Assembly: GCA_027493525.1 (NCBI GenBank) | Contig: JAOSKN010000003.1 | Coordinates: forward strand, 1,612,001-1,676,000 | DNA: 64,000 nt | Reading direction: 5' to 3' | DNA from: Planctomycetota bacterium | GTDB lineage: Bacteria; Planctomycetota; SZUA-567; H5-PLA8 | Shown: positions 19,241 to 29,421 of the stretch, piece by piece | Layout of the letters: the number at the start of each line of letters is the position of its first letter | Numbering within the stretch: the stretch's first letter is position 1 | Made by a program: the position numbers and the translations under genes | Notes under the pieces: model-generated | Told to the model about the DNA's origin: nothing | Database searches by the model: none | The model's input: only the letters and a program-made list of their open reading frames with translations

Positions 19241-20110
19241 ACCCGCCGCGCGCCGCCCAGCCCGCCCCCGCCCGCCGACCCGACCATCTTCATGCGCCCG
19301 CTCATGCGCCCGGCGCTCATCCGCGACCTCACCGTCATCCTCGCCGGCTGCGCCCCCAACAAGGTCACCTGGGTCAACCACCGCTTCAACGACTACGCCG
19401 TGGGCTTCGTCACCTCCGGCCGCGGCACCTTCCAGCTCGACGGCGGGCCGGTGCGGAACATCGAACCGGGTTGCCTCTTCCCGGTCTTCCCCGGCCCGGT
19501 CTTCCACTACGGACCCCTGCCGCACACGGCCTGGTGCGAGTACCACTTCGGCGTCAGCGGCCCCGGCCTCCAGCGCCTCATCGACGCGGGCGTCTTCCCC
19601 GCCGACGGCAGCGTGCACCAGCTCGTCAACGTCGCGCCCCTCGTCGAAGGCATCCGCGAGCTGCTCCGCGTGGTCAGGCGCGCCGGCCCCGGAGACGCCG
19701 ACCGCGCCGTGCTGATGGCCGAGCGCCTGCTGGTGGAGATGTACTACAGCCGCGAGTCGCTCCAGCAGGCGCAGACGCCCAGCACGTCCATGCAGGCCGT
19801 CCTGGAACACTGCCGCCGGCACTTTCAGGTGGACGTGGACTTCAAGGCCCTTGCCGCCGCGCACGCGATGAGCTATTCCACGCTCCGCCAGAGCCTGCGC
19901 AAGCTCACCGGGCAGGCGCCCGCGCACTACCTCACCACGCTCCGCTGCGATGCCGCGCGGACCCTGCTCAGCGACACCGACTTGAGCGTCAAGGAGATCG
20001 GCGCGCGCGTGGGCCTCGGCGACCCGTACACCTTCAGCCGGATCTTCAAACGCCGCGTCGGCCTCTCGCCGCAAGCCTACCGCCGTCAGGCCGCGCCCTG
20101 GGCGCGCTAG
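19211..20110 (+). CDS. AraC-family transcriptional regulator
   Basis: The protein has about 299 residues from the ATG at 19211; ATGs at 19223 and 19238 in the same frame are equally possible and no clear ribosome site decides. The N-terminal half is a cupin-like sensor (VGFVTSGRGTFQLDGG, GCLFPVFPGPVFHYGP). The C-terminal hundred residues hold two helix-turn-helix units (FKALAAAHAMSYSTLRQSL and SVKEIGARVGLGDPYTFSR) and the AraC signature FKRRVGLSPQAYRR. It is divergent from the PhyH gene, its probable target. Confidence 0.94.
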   Translation: MTNKMDVLTMTRRAPPSPPPPADPTIFMRPLMRPALIRDLTVILAGCAPNKVTWVNHRFNDYAVGFVTSGRGTFQLDGGPVRNIEPGCLFPVFPGPVFHYGPLPHTAWCEYHFGVSGPGLQRLIDAGVFPADGSVHQLVNVAPLVEGIRELLRVVRRAGPGDADRAVLMAERLLVEMYYSRESLQQAQTPSTSMQAVLEHCRRHFQVDVDFKALAAAHAMSYSTLRQSLRKLTGQAPAHYLTTLRCDAARTLLSDTDLSVKEIGARVGLGDPYTFSRIFKRRVGLSPQAYRRQAAPWAR

Positions 20111-20123
20111 CCGCTTTCTTTCC

Positions 20124-20165
20124 CGACCTTCGACCCTGGACTTTGGAAGCTTGACTTCCTACTTC
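20124..20165. repeat. degenerate heptamer tract at ydbL end
   Basis: Six 7-base units (CGACCTT, CGACCCT, GGACTTT, GGAAGCT, TGACTTC, CTACTTC) run from the gap between convergent genes into the stop codon of the YdbL-like gene (20159-20161). More diverged than the tract at 6128. Confidence 0.7.
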
Positions 20166-20638
20166 GATTGAACGTCCCGCGCCACCACCCAGCGCCCGTC
20201 TTCCGGATGCTGGACGTAATGCCCCGGCGCGCTCTCGGCGTAGCGCTTCTCCGCGGCCAGGCGCATCAGGCGCGGCAGTTCGCTCTCGGGCAGGTCGTGG
20301 GCCTTGAGGATCTCCAGGTACAGCGCGCGCCGGTCGGCGTTCTCGGCGGCGACCACGTCCTGGATCTCCTTTTTCCGCGCCAGCGGAATCTTCTCCAGCG
20401 CGCGCACGGCCAGCAGCCCGTCGCGCCCCTCGCCGACGAAGTACCCGTCCTTGAGTTCCTGCACCGCCGCGGCGCGCGCGGCCGCGGCCTCGCGCAGCCG
20501 CTCGATGGCCGGCGTCTTCACCTCCAGGTCGAGCGGCTTCTCCTCGGCCCAGGCCGTGCAGCCCGCCGCAAGGATCAACGCCAGCGCGGCAGCGGCATGG
20601 CCTCGGAACTCGGAACCCCGAACTCGGAACTCGCGCAT
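20159..20638 (-). CDS. YdbL-family (DUF1318) lipoprotein
   Basis: The protein has 159 residues; its ATG overlaps the TGA of the YdbH-like gene (ATGA at 20637-20640). Signal peptide with lipobox LAAGC, so Cys27 should be lipidated. The C-terminal part matches the YdbL pattern: GYFVGEGRDGL, then AAENADRRALYLEI, then APGHYVQ and GRWV at the end. In E. coli, YdbL, YnbE and YdbH work together in moving phospholipid between the membranes. The n-region of the signal peptide (MREFRVRGSEFRGH) is encoded by a heptamer repeat. E. coli YdbL is shorter and not obviously a lipoprotein, so this protein may combine roles. Confidence 0.82.
   Translation of the reverse strand: MREFRVRGSEFRGHAAAALALILAAGCTAWAEEKPLDLEVKTPAIERLREAAAARAAAVQELKDGYFVGEGRDGLLAVRALEKIPLARKKEIQDVVAAENADRRALYLEILKAHDLPESELPRLMRLAAEKRYAESAPGHYVQHPEDGRWVVARDVQSK
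20602..20633. repeat. heptamer tract encoding the YdbL leader
   Basis: CTCGGAA, CTCGGAA, CCCCGAA, CTCGGAA and a partial CTCG lie within the first codons of the YdbL-like gene. Confidence 0.88.
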
Positions 20639-23600
20639 CAGTCGCCCTCCGGCGGGGGCGGCAGCGTCTGGAGCTTCGCCGCGCGCTCGCGCAGATACCT
20701 CACGCACTCCTGCCAGTCCATCGCGAGGCCCGGGCGGCCGGCGATGTCGGGGCTGAAGAGCCCCGCGCCCTTGATGATCAACCCGCCCGCGACCTTCCCC
20801 TGCGGCCCCGCCAGCTTCCCACCCGCCAGCACGAAGCGCATCCCAAGCTTCGAGAAGCCGAAGTTCATGTCCGCGATCCCATCGACCGTCATCCCTTTCG
20901 ACTTCGCCGTACGCTCGACCATCTCCGGCGCGACGACGTACGCGAAGCGCCCGTCGTACTCGTCGTCGGCGCCGTCCCGCGGCACGGAATCGATGTCCAG
21001 CGTGAACGAAACGATGTCCTCCAGGCGCAGGCCCACCGCGGAGAGGTCCGTCAGCGCCACCGTGGCCACCGTCTTCACCCGCCCGAGCTGCGGATTGGAC
21101 TTGGTCAGGTTGCGCAGGCTGAAGCCCTCGAGCGCCACGCGCTTGAGCCCCCAGACCGGGCTGTTCCCGAAGAGCCCGCGCGCATAGAGCCCGCCGACCT
21201 TCAACTGTCCCAGGAAAAACGGCGCGCGCAGCTCGCCGTCGGCCGCCAGCAGCCACGATGCGACCGGCTCGGCGCGCCGCACCAGCGTCACGCGGCCCAG
21301 GTTGCCGGCGAGGACCGCGTTCTGAAGCCCCTTCACGCGCCAGCCTTCCGCCTGCGCCAGCGCGTCGAGGTCGATCCGCTCCACCTCCACGCCGGCCTCC
21401 AGCCGCGGCTCGCGGCCCAGCAGATCGGCCGCGCGCGCGTCCGAGACCAGCGCGCGCCCGCCCGGAACCTCCACCGGCACCGCGTTGACCACGCGCAGCT
21501 CGTTGGGCGTGGCGACGATCGCCAGCGGCGCCTGCGGGACGCGCGCCGGCTCCAGGGCGATCCCCGAGACCGTCAGCGTCGCGCGCTGCTCGCGCGCCCA
21601 GTCCCCCGGCCAGAGCCCGCGGTAGAAGCACAGCGGCAGCTCCCCGTCGAGGTCGCGCACCTTCAGCGCCCGCGCCCCGCCCAGTTCGAAGGCCGCGCGC
21701 CGGAAGCGCGCGCGCCCGCTCAGCGCGCCGCTTTCCGCCGACCAGACGTGCGTGCCTTCGTAGCTCAGCCCGCCGGAGACCCGCATCTCCGCCAGGTCCG
21801 GGAAGCGAAAGCGCAGGTTCGGGCGCCCCAGCTTCGCCTGCGCCTTCGCCAGGTCCGGCACGTTCAGCTTCGCCTTCAACAGCCCCTCGCCGCCCGCAGG
21901 CGCCGCGCCCTCCGCCGGCACGCGCACCCGCCCGTGGGCCTCGAACGCCAGCAGCCCCGCCAGGTCCAGCGCCGCGCGGTCCACCCGCACGTCCATGCTC
22001 CCGTCGGCGTCGCGCAGGACCCGCAGCCCCCACTGGCACACGGACTGCTGCCCGGGCTCCGGCGGCGGCACGTAGACGTCCCGGAACAGCAGCGCCTCGT
22101 AGCCGTCCAGCCTCGCGAAACCGCCGAAAAGGTAGCTCGGCGAGGCGCTCTCCCGCGCGAACGTCGCCTCGAACGCGCCCTCGATCCGCTCCGCCTCCGA
22201 CGCCGTCCCCGCGTGCCTCACGCTCCCGTCCTTGAGCGTGCCCGAGAGCCGCCCTTTCAGCGGGAACTTGCCTTCCGCGAGATCCCAGACGCTCCCCAGC
22301 ACGAACGGCTCCACGCTCAGCTTCAGCTCCGGCGCCTGTCCGGCCAGCGTCCAGCCCGCCGGCCGCAGCGACGCCGGCAGCCGTTCGATGACCTGCGCCA
22401 GGTTCACGCCGCGCGCCGTGACTTGCAGCGGGCCGACCCGCCGGTTCTCCGGGTCCACCGTGACGTCGAAGTTGAAGGCCAGCCGGTCCAGCATCGACGT
22501 CTCGGCGTGGCCCTTCAGGCGCAGCGCGCCGCGTTCGCTCGTCTCCAGGACGCCGTCGAGTTTCACGAATCCGCCCTGCCAGTTCAGGTCCAGTCTCACC
22601 GGCCGCGCGCCGTCCGCGCCCGCGTCCTCGAGGCTCGCCGCGAAGTTCATCGGGAACGCCGCGCCCACCACCTTCAGCAGCAGCACGTAGGCGTCGGCCG
22701 ACTCGATCCTGCCCGCCACGCTCCACCGCGGCCCCGCGCGCTTCACCTCCGCTACAGCCTGGACGTCCTTGACCTTCAATATGTTCATATCCAGCGTGCT
22801 GACCTGGTTGATCGCGTGGTCCACCCCGAACCCGTTCAGCCGGATCGACCCCGTAAAGCCCCCGCCTGAGAGGTCCAGCACCCCGTCCAGCACCTCCAGC
22901 TTCCCGTCCACCTTGAACTTGTAGAGATCCTTCAGCCCCGCCAGGCGCGCCACGTCCGCGGCCGGCGCGTGGAGATTCACCAGCGCGAGCCGCCGCGGGC
23001 GAAGCCGCCCTTCCCCGTCCAGGTCGGCCTCGAAGCCCAGTTCCCCCTGCACCGCGGGCGCGCCGTCCGAACGGATCCGCCCTCGACCGCCACGGCGCGG
23101 CACGCCCCGCCCACGAAGCGCGCCTCCGCCGCCAGATCCCCGTCGAAGCGGACCTGCGGCACGTTCAACTCCGCAGGCCAGCGGACCACCTCCAGGCCCT
23201 GCGCGGCCAGCCCCTCCAACCGCAGCGTGGTCCGCTCGCCCTCCGCGCGGCTCGTCACTTTCAAGTCCTGCCCGGCCAGCTTGCCGAGGGCCTCCAGCGG
23301 CGGCGCGCCGCCGGCCAGCCACGCCCGCGGCAGCCGCCGTTCGATCAGCTCCTGTCCCAGCGTCGAGGCCGCGAAGCGCCCCAGGTCCAGTTCGACCCGC
23401 TCCAGGCGCAGCCCTTTGAGCAGTTCGAGCAGGGGCTCGGCCGGCGGCGCCACGCGCCCCGAGACGCTCCCCGCCAGGCTCAGCAGGTTTTCGACGCTCA
23501 CCTCCGCGCCGCTCACCTGGAGCCGCCCTTCGCTGTAGTCGAGCTTCGCGCGCAGCCCGAGCGCCGGGAGCGCGCCAAACTCCGGGACGCTCACCCGCAC

Positions 23601-24878
23601 CCCTTCCGCCGCAAGCCGTCCTTCAAACGCCGCCGCCGTCCAGGCGCCGTCCAGCGGCACGCGCGCGCGGACCTCCTCGAGTTTCAGCGTGCCCTGCGCG
23701 GAGTATTCAGGCCCCAGCAACGGCGGGTCGAAGAGCGCCCGCAGGGCCGCGAGGTCCACGTTCAGCGTGCCGTCGCGCAACCCCAGCGCGGGGCGCCCGC
23801 CGGCCTCATACGATGGCGTGCCCCCAAAGCGCCCCACCCGCTCCAGCCGAATCTCGAGGTCCCGCGGCTCGGGAACCAGGGCGTCCTTCGGCCAGGCCAG
23901 CGCCCCGCGCAATTCCAGCGCGCGCCGCTCCAGCTTCAGCGCCAGATCGGGCCCGAGGGGCAGCTTCAGCCCGCGCGCCTCCACCCGCCCCGTCACCGGC
24001 GTCGGCGCCTCGCCCGCACCGGCTTCACGGTGCGCGCTGAGGTCGAACGTCAGCGCGCCCTCCAGGCCCTCCGGCGCCGGGAACGCCTCTCCGAGATCCC
24101 GTTTCAACTCCAACGCGCCGTTCAAGGTCGTCGAGAACGCGAAGCCCGGCCCGAAGGTGAACGTGCCGTTGAACGCCTGCCCCGAGGGCCAGCGCCCCTG
24201 CAGCGTCGCCGAGACCGGCAGCGGCGCGTCCGGCTGGAGCAGCGTCGCCTGGAGCGCCTCCAGCTTCACCCGCCGACCTGGCGCCCACGAAAGGTCCAGC
24301 GTTCCGTCCCGCGCTTCGAGCTGTTCGATCACGTACGACGAACCGCCGCCGCCGGAGAGCTTCAGGTTCCATGCCCCCTGCGTGTCGCGGCGCAGAATCA
24401 GGTTGGGTTTGAGCAGGCTCACCGAACGCAGGCGCTGCTCGGTCGCCAGGGTCCACAGGTCCCAGCGCAGGTCGGCCGACTCGACGGTAACCGCGTCCTG
24501 CCCCTGCCCCGCCGCATCGGGCAGGCGGATCGACTCCAGATGCAGCGCCTCAAGGCCCTCGGAGTCCAGCGCCGCCAGCCCCGCGCCCGCGCCGAAATTC
24601 TTGGCCAGTTCCGCGTCGATCCGGCTCTTCAGGAAGCCCAGCTTCACGTAGCCCAGCGCCAGCCCGTAAGCCAGCAACGGCAGCAGCACCAGCAACACCA
24701 GCAGCAGCAGCGCGCCGAAGAACATCCCGCGCCGCCACGTTCGACGCTGCGCGAGTTGCACCGGCGTCGAGCCTTCCGGCCGCGCCGGCCAGTCGCCCTG
24801 CGGGCGTTCAGGCGCCGGCGCGGACGAAGCGTCGTCCGGCGCCGCGCCCTTGGCTTCTTCCTTATCCTTCTTACTCAA
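20638..24878 (-). CDS. very large YdbH / AsmA-like protein, frameshifted
   Basis: The corrected protein has about 1410 residues. The TTG at 24878 has AGGAG eight bases upstream and starts LSKKDKEEAKG; an ATG 22 codons earlier is less likely. A charged cytoplasmic start of about 50 residues precedes one membrane anchor (GMFFGALLLLVLLVLLPLLAYGLALGY). The rest is a long beta-rich chain, typical of bridge-like lipid carriers (AsmA, TamB, YdbH), including YdbH-like segments near the end (YDGRFAYVVAPEMVERTAKSKGM). The two halves are in different frames joined near 23076-23084, where the GGG run needs one more G. ATGA coupling to the YdbL-like gene supports the YdbH assignment. E. coli YdbH has about 880 residues, so this one is much longer. 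No YnbE-like gene lies between them. Probable role: phospholipid transport to the outer membrane (inference). Confidence 0.78.
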
Positions 24879-25028
24879 GCCCTGGCTCCTGAAATCCCGC
24901 CTAGAGTATCGCCCAATCCGCGTCCCTTGCGCCCGCATTCCCACTCGCGTGCCACGAGCCTGAAACCGCTCGAGCCGGGCGCCCCTGGCCTTCGCCCGTG
25001 CGCTTCCGACTGGCCCCGCCGCTGCCGC

Positions 25029-26186
25029 TTACTCGGAACCCGGAACTGGGAACACGGAACTTCCTCGCCATCCCAACGGCTCCGCCTGGATCGCGTACTT
25101 CGGTCCGTGCGCCTCCGCGAGTTTCGCCCACAGTTCGTCCGCCTCCCCGACCCAGTGCAGCCGTTCGGCCAGCCGCGGCGATTCGGCCAGCCGCTCGCCG
25201 AGGAGCTCCGCGTCCTCGTGCTCGAAGAGTTCCGGCGCGAAGAGGATCACGCGGCCCCAGGCGCAGAGCGCCGAGGCCAGCGCGGCGGCCGGATCCCAGT
25301 GCGTGCTTTGCGCCAGATCGGCCCCCAGGTTCAGCGCCTCGCCGCGCGCCAGGGCTTCCTCGGCCTGCTCCAGCAGCCCGTCGAGGTCCCGCGCGAAAAG
25401 CCCCGAGCCCAGGCCCTCGCCGCCGTGAAACGCCAGCGCCAGCGAACGCTTCGCGTCCGCCGGGCGCGGCGCGAAGCGCAGCGCCAGCAGCGCCTCTTCC
25501 AAGGTCGCGTCGTTCGGCGCGCCGCCGCCGGTCGTGAGATACGCCTCGGCCTCCGCCAGGACCCGCTCCCTCGGGGAGAAGGCGGACCGAGCGCCATCCT
25601 CCACAGCCTGTTCCTTCTGCGCGAGCGCCGGCAGAGAACGCACGCCGGCGATGCGCGTCTCCGGGCCGCGCCCCGGCGCGAGCAGCAAGGCCAGATCGAA
25701 CGCGGGCAGCGCGTCCAGCGCGCCCGGCAGATCGGGGAACACCGCGATGCGCAGGTCGGCGGCGGCGTACTCGGCATCGGGCTGGCCGCCGGGTTTGGGC
25801 TTCCACGCGCGCAATTCGTGCTCGCCCACGACGCGCTCGCCGTAGCGCCGGATCGCCGCGCGGCCCAGCACGCGGTCGAGGGTCCCGGGCCAGGCCAGGA
25901 AGCGCACGCGCGTCGGCCGGATGCCCGCCTCGATCAGCCGCCGCGCCAGTTCGGGTAAAACTTCGGCATACGCCGCCGGCCAAGTGAAGTCCCCGATCAC
26001 GAGCGCCGGCCGCCGCCGGCCTGCCAGCAGGCCGGCGAAGCCCGCCCCATCCAGCGCCGCGCCCAGCGCCTCGGCGCCCTTCAGCGCGGCCGCCTCGGGC
26101 TCGACCGGGCGCGCGGCGCGAACCTCCACGCCCCCGGGGACGTTCAGCTCAAGGCCGCGGTGTTGGAAGGATAGAAGAAGATTCAC
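25029..26186 (-). CDS. LarA-like protein (DUF2088-type)
   Basis: The protein has 385 residues from a GTG at 26186; no strong ribosome site is seen. The N-terminal half resembles nickel-pincer lactate racemase LarA: GLELNVPGGVEV, then PALVIGDFTWPAAYAEVLPELARRLIEAGI and a PGTLDRV loop followed by HELRAW. The usual polar residues of the DxTRP segment are changed to DFTWP, so activity as a classical racemase is doubtful. The C-terminal half (FAPELFEHEDAELLG, ESPRLAERLHWV) fits the second domain of the family. The last ten codons are made of heptamer repeats. It follows the creatininase-family gene by 61 bases on the same strand and precedes the YdbH-like gene. Confidence 0.65.
   Translation of the reverse strand: MNLLLSFQHRGLELNVPGGVEVRAARPVEPEAAALKGAEALGAALDGAGFAGLLAGRRRPALVIGDFTWPAAYAEVLPELARRLIEAGIRPTRVRFLAWPGTLDRVLGRAAIRRYGERVVGEHELRAWKPKPGGQPDAEYAAADLRIAVFPDLPGALDALPAFDLALLLAPGRGPETRIAGVRSLPALAQKEQAVEDGARSAFSPRERVLAEAEAYLTTGGGAPNDATLEEALLALRFAPRPADAKRSLALAFHGGEGLGSGLFARDLDGLLEQAEEALARGEALNLGADLAQSTHWDPAAALASALCAWGRVILFAPELFEHEDAELLGERLAESPRLAERLHWVGEADELWAKLAEAHGPKYAIQAEPLGWRGSSVFPVPGSE
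25033..25060. repeat. heptamer tract at the LarA-like C-terminus
   Basis: TCGGAAC, CCGGAAC, TGGGAAC and ACGGAAC form the final codons of the LarA-like gene up to its stop at 25029-25031. Confidence 0.85.
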
Positions 26187-26218
26187 GGCGCAGGTTCGCC
26201 CAGCGCGGGACCGCCGAA

Positions 26219-26246
26219 AACCGGGAACCGGAGACCGGCAACCGCC
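26219..26246. repeat. heptamer tract between two genes
   Basis: AACCGGG, AACCGGA, GACCGGC and AACCGCC fill the space just after the stop of the creatininase-family gene (26248) and before the start of the LarA-like gene. Confidence 0.82.
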
Positions 26247-26247
26247 C

Positions 26248-27078
26248 TCACGCGTGCCCCCCGCCCGCCTCGCCGCCCGGCGGCGCAGCCTTCCGCCGGT
26301 CGAAGGGGAAGTCCGCGTCGAGCTCCGACTCCGCCAATTCCACCAGGAACGAACCGAAGCGCTCCTCCGACGTCTTCAGGTACTTCGCGCCCTTCTCCGC
26401 CGTGGCCTTGCGCGGGTCGCCGACTCCGCTGTTCTTTGTCGCCAGATCCCATTGCCGAGGGTGCCAGGCCCACTTCCGCCGCACCGCCTCGAAGCGCGAC
26501 GGGTACACCGCGCCGTCGTCGGCCGCCTTCAGCTCGACCAGCTCCGGCTCCAGCGCCAGCATCAGGCTCGTCTCCATCTCGTCGGCGTGATCCCCGGACT
26601 CGCTGAAGAGCTTCGCGCCCACGTCGGCCATCATCTGGTAGAAGTTCACCAGGCAGACGAAGACCGGCGAACGCCCGTGCAGCGAGCGGATCCCCGGCTG
26701 AAACTGGTTGCCGCCGTGCCCGTTGGCCACCACCAGCTTGAAGACGTCGTGCCGCTCCAGCGACTCGCACGTCGCCGCGACGATCTCGTCCAGCACCGCC
26801 TGGTCCAGGTTGATCGTCATCGGGAAGCCCAGCGTGTTCTGGTTCGCCCCGAACGGGATCTGCGGCAGCAGCGCCACCCGCGCGCCCTTCTTCCACGCCC
26901 ACGCGCACGCCCGGTCGCAGATCGAGACGATCTCGTAGGTGTCCGTCCCGTACGGCAGGTGCAGGTTGTGCGGCTCCGTCGCCCCGAACGGCAGGATCGC
27001 CGCCTCGAACTCCGTGTCGCGCACGTCCTTCAGGCTCAGTTCCTGCAAGCGCCAGGGTTGCTTCTTCGACTTCGCCAT
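26248..27078 (-). CDS. creatininase-family amidohydrolase
   Basis: The protein has 276 residues. The metal-binding pattern is complete for the family: GATEPHNLHLPYGTD with Glu35, His37, His40 and Asp46, NGHGGN at 119-124, and DHADEMETS around 163-171 with the second-shell acidic residues. Members hydrolyse cyclic or linear amides (creatinine, N-formylated pterin intermediates, mycofactocin-type peptides); the substrate here is unknown. It leads a probable operon with the LarA-like gene 61 bases on. It is divergent from the esterase at 27301 across a gap holding a palindromic repeat element. Confidence 0.93.
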   Translation of the reverse strand: MAKSKKQPWRLQELSLKDVRDTEFEAAILPFGATEPHNLHLPYGTDTYEIVSICDRACAWAWKKGARVALLPQIPFGANQNTLGFPMTINLDQAVLDEIVAATCESLERHDVFKLVVANGHGGNQFQPGIRSLHGRSPVFVCLVNFYQMMADVGAKLFSESGDHADEMETSLMLALEPELVELKAADDGAVYPSRFEAVRRKWAWHPRQWDLATKNSGVGDPRKATAEKGAKYLKTSEERFGSFLVELAESELDADFPFDRRKAAPPGGEAGGGHA

Positions 27079-27100
27079 GCAGCGGTCTCCAGATTCGGAC

Positions 27101-27195
27101 GAACCGCAGAGCGCGCAGAGTATTCCGAAGCGGGAAGACCCATCCGTCCCAAGTCCAATGCCGTTCTCCGCGTGCTCCGCGCCCTCTGCGGTTCA
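27101..27195. repeat. palindromic CGCAGAG element
   Basis: The left arm GAACCGCAGAGCGCGCAGAG (27101) pairs with the right arm ending CCCTCTGCGGTTC (27195). It lies in the divergent gap between the creatininase-family gene and the esterase gene, where it could affect both promoters. Confidence 0.85.
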
Positions 27196-27300
27196 TGAAT
27201 AGCTCGCTTATACCACCCGTCCGCGCCTTTGCGAAAGGCAGAGCGTCCGCCCCGGCCCTCGGATATAAAGGAGCTTCACGAACCGACCGGAGACCCGCGC

Positions 27301-29421
27301 ATGCTCACCTTCGGACCCCGCGTGGACGGCTACTACGACGTCGAGGACCAGCTCATCCACTACCTGCGCCGCCGCGCCGAGGCCGCCTTCCGCCGGCGCG
27401 AGCGCGAGCGCGAGGCGTTGACGAGCATCGAAGCCTTCGAGGCCCGCCGCGCCCAACTCCGCGAGACCTTCCTCAAGGCCATCGGCGGCCTGCCGTCCAA
27501 GCGCGCCCCGCTCAACGCCAAAGTCGCCGGCACGCTCGACCGCGGCGCGTACGAAATCGAGAAGATCCTCTACGAGAGCCTCCCCAACTTCCCCGTCACC
27601 GCCAACCTGTACGTCCCCAAGAGCCGCCGCGGCGCGAAGCCCGGCCCGGCCGTGCTGTTTGTGTGCGGGCATGCGGAGGAAGCCAAGGCTTATCCCAAGT
27701 ATCAACAGGTCTGCATCGACCTCGCCCTCGACGGCTTCGTCGTCCTCGCCGTCGATCCCCCGGGGCAGGGCGAGCGCTTTCAGTTCATCGACGAGTCCAC
27801 CGGCGAGCAGCGCGTGCGCTGGGGCACCACGGAACACAGCTACGCCGGCTTCCAGTACTACATGGCCGGCATGTCCATCGCGCGCCAGTTCGTCTGGGAC
27901 GGCAGCCGCGGCATCGACTACCTGGTCGAGCGCCCCGAGGTCGACGCGAAGAAGATCGGCGTCACCGGCAACAGCGGCGGCGGCACCCAGTCGGTCTTCC
28001 TGATGCTCGCCGAACCGCGCCTCGCCGCCGCCATGCCCTGCACCTTCGTGATGGACTACGAGAGCTACCTCAAGACCGGCCAGCCGCAGGACGGCGAGCA
28101 GAACCACTGGGCCGGCTTCGCCGACGGCCCCGACCACGACGAATACCTCAGCGCCATGGCCCCCCGCCCCGTCCGCGTCGGCCTCGCCGCCTACGACTTC
28201 TTCCCCATCGAAGGCAGCTTGGCGGCCATCGAGCGCGCGCGCAAGGCCTTCGCGCTCTACGGCGCCGAGAAGCATCTCGACTACGCCGTCGCCCCGACCA
28301 CCCACCAGTATTCGCCGAAGCTGCGCGAGGCCGCCGTCAACTTCTTCCGCCGCGCGCTGCGGGGCGAGGAAGAGACCTTCAAGACCCAGGAGCCCGAGCC
28401 CCTCCCGCAAAAGGACCTCTGGGTCACCGAGCACGGCCAGGTCCTGCGCAGCGTCGCCGAGTGCCACACCGTCAGCAGCCTGTTGCGCAAGGAGATCCAG
28501 CTCGAACTGCCGCTCTCCCCCCGCGTGCAGGAACCCGAGGCCCTGCGCGCGGACCTCGCCGGCGTCCTCGGCATCGGCGCCGGCCAGCCCGACGGCGAAG
28601 CGCAGTGGAAGGGCGCGCCCCGCGAGCGCGTCATCTACCCGCGCGTGATCCAGGAGGCCAACGTCCACGGCTACCGCTGCGAAAAGCTCTTCTTCTTCGC
28701 CGAGCCCGACGTGGTCCTCACCGCCATCCTCTGCCACCCGCGCCGCGAAGAGCGCGCCGCCGGCGCCGAGCTGCTCCTGCTCCCCGAAGGCACCGCCCAG
28801 ATTCCCCAGGAACGCTCGCGCCTGATCGCGCTCCTCGAACGCAACCGCCGCGTCTGCGTCCTCGACGTCCGCGGCATCGGCGCCGTCCGCTCCCGCGGCA
28901 TCGGCCGCGCGGCCGAAACCCACGGCACGGAATGGAAGCTCGGCTGCGATGCCATGAAGCTGCGTATCTCCACCCTCGGGCTGCGCGTCTTCGACGTCCT
29001 CCGCGGCTTCGATTACCTCCGCTCCCGCTTCGATGCCGGCGAGGTCGCCGTCTCCGGAGTCGGCATCGCCGGCGCCTGGGCGCTCTACGCGGCCGTCCTC
29101 GAGCCACGACTCGCCGCCCTGAGCCTCGAAGGCATGCCCCTCAGCTTCCGCTTCGCCGCCGAGGACCGCTTCTACGACCCCGAGCAGGTCAACTTCCTCA
29201 CCTGCGCCTGGGGCATCCTCCGCGTCGGCGACGTCGTCGACATGCTCCCCGCCCTCAAGCCCCGTCCCGTCCGCATCGACCGCCCCATGAGCCCCCGCGG
29301 CCGCCCATTGACCACCGAAGAAGTCGGCATCGAGTTCCTCAATCCCGCCACCGAGATCGGCCTCATCGGCGAGAAAGCCAGCGGCTGGACCCCGGCGATT
29401 ACGGGCCTGGCGGATCGGTAG
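27301..29421 (+). CDS. tandem alpha/beta-hydrolase (acetyl-xylan-esterase-like)
   Basis: The protein has 706 residues from the ATG at 27301 (GGAG eight bases upstream); a TTG at 27229 is a weaker alternative. The first hydrolase domain is complete: FVCGHAE oxyanion-type strand, DPPGQGERFQF, nucleophile elbow GVTGNSGGGTQ with Ser225, and a His in APTTHQYSP. It resembles acetyl xylan esterase / dienelactone-hydrolase-like enzymes. From about residue 440 the pattern repeats (LLLPEGTAQ, LDVRGIGAVRSRG, FDYLRSRFDAGEVAVSGVGIAGAW), but the elbow reads GVGIAGA, lacking the Ser, so the second domain is probably inactive and structural. No signal peptide. Cytoplasmic deacylation of an imported sugar or glycoside is the likely role (inference). 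Confidence 0.85.
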   Translation: MLTFGPRVDGYYDVEDQLIHYLRRRAEAAFRRREREREALTSIEAFEARRAQLRETFLKAIGGLPSKRAPLNAKVAGTLDRGAYEIEKILYESLPNFPVTANLYVPKSRRGAKPGPAVLFVCGHAEEAKAYPKYQQVCIDLALDGFVVLAVDPPGQGERFQFIDESTGEQRVRWGTTEHSYAGFQYYMAGMSIARQFVWDGSRGIDYLVERPEVDAKKIGVTGNSGGGTQSVFLMLAEPRLAAAMPCTFVMDYESYLKTGQPQDGEQNHWAGFADGPDHDEYLSAMAPRPVRVGLAAYDFFPIEGSLAAIERARKAFALYGAEKHLDYAVAPTTHQYSPKLREAAVNFFRRALRGEEETFKTQEPEPLPQKDLWVTEHGQVLRSVAECHTVSSLLRKEIQLELPLSPRVQEPEALRADLAGVLGIGAGQPDGEAQWKGAPRERVIYPRVIQEANVHGYRCEKLFFFAEPDVVLTAILCHPRREERAAGAELLLLPEGTAQIPQERSRLIALLERNRRVCVLDVRGIGAVRSRGIGRAAETHGTEWKLGCDAMKLRISTLGLRVFDVLRGFDYLRSRFDAGEVAVSGVGIAGAWALYAAVLEPRLAALSLEGMPLSFRFAAEDRFYDPEQVNFLTCAWGILRVGDVVDMLPALKPRPVRIDRPMSPRGRPLTTEEVGIEFLNPATEIGLIGEKASGWTPAITGLADR

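Noticed and set aside
24878..24944. Upstream ATG as start of the YdbH-like protein
   Set aside because: Adds an unlikely arginine-rich leader without a ribosome site; the TTG at 24878 has AGGAG at good distance.
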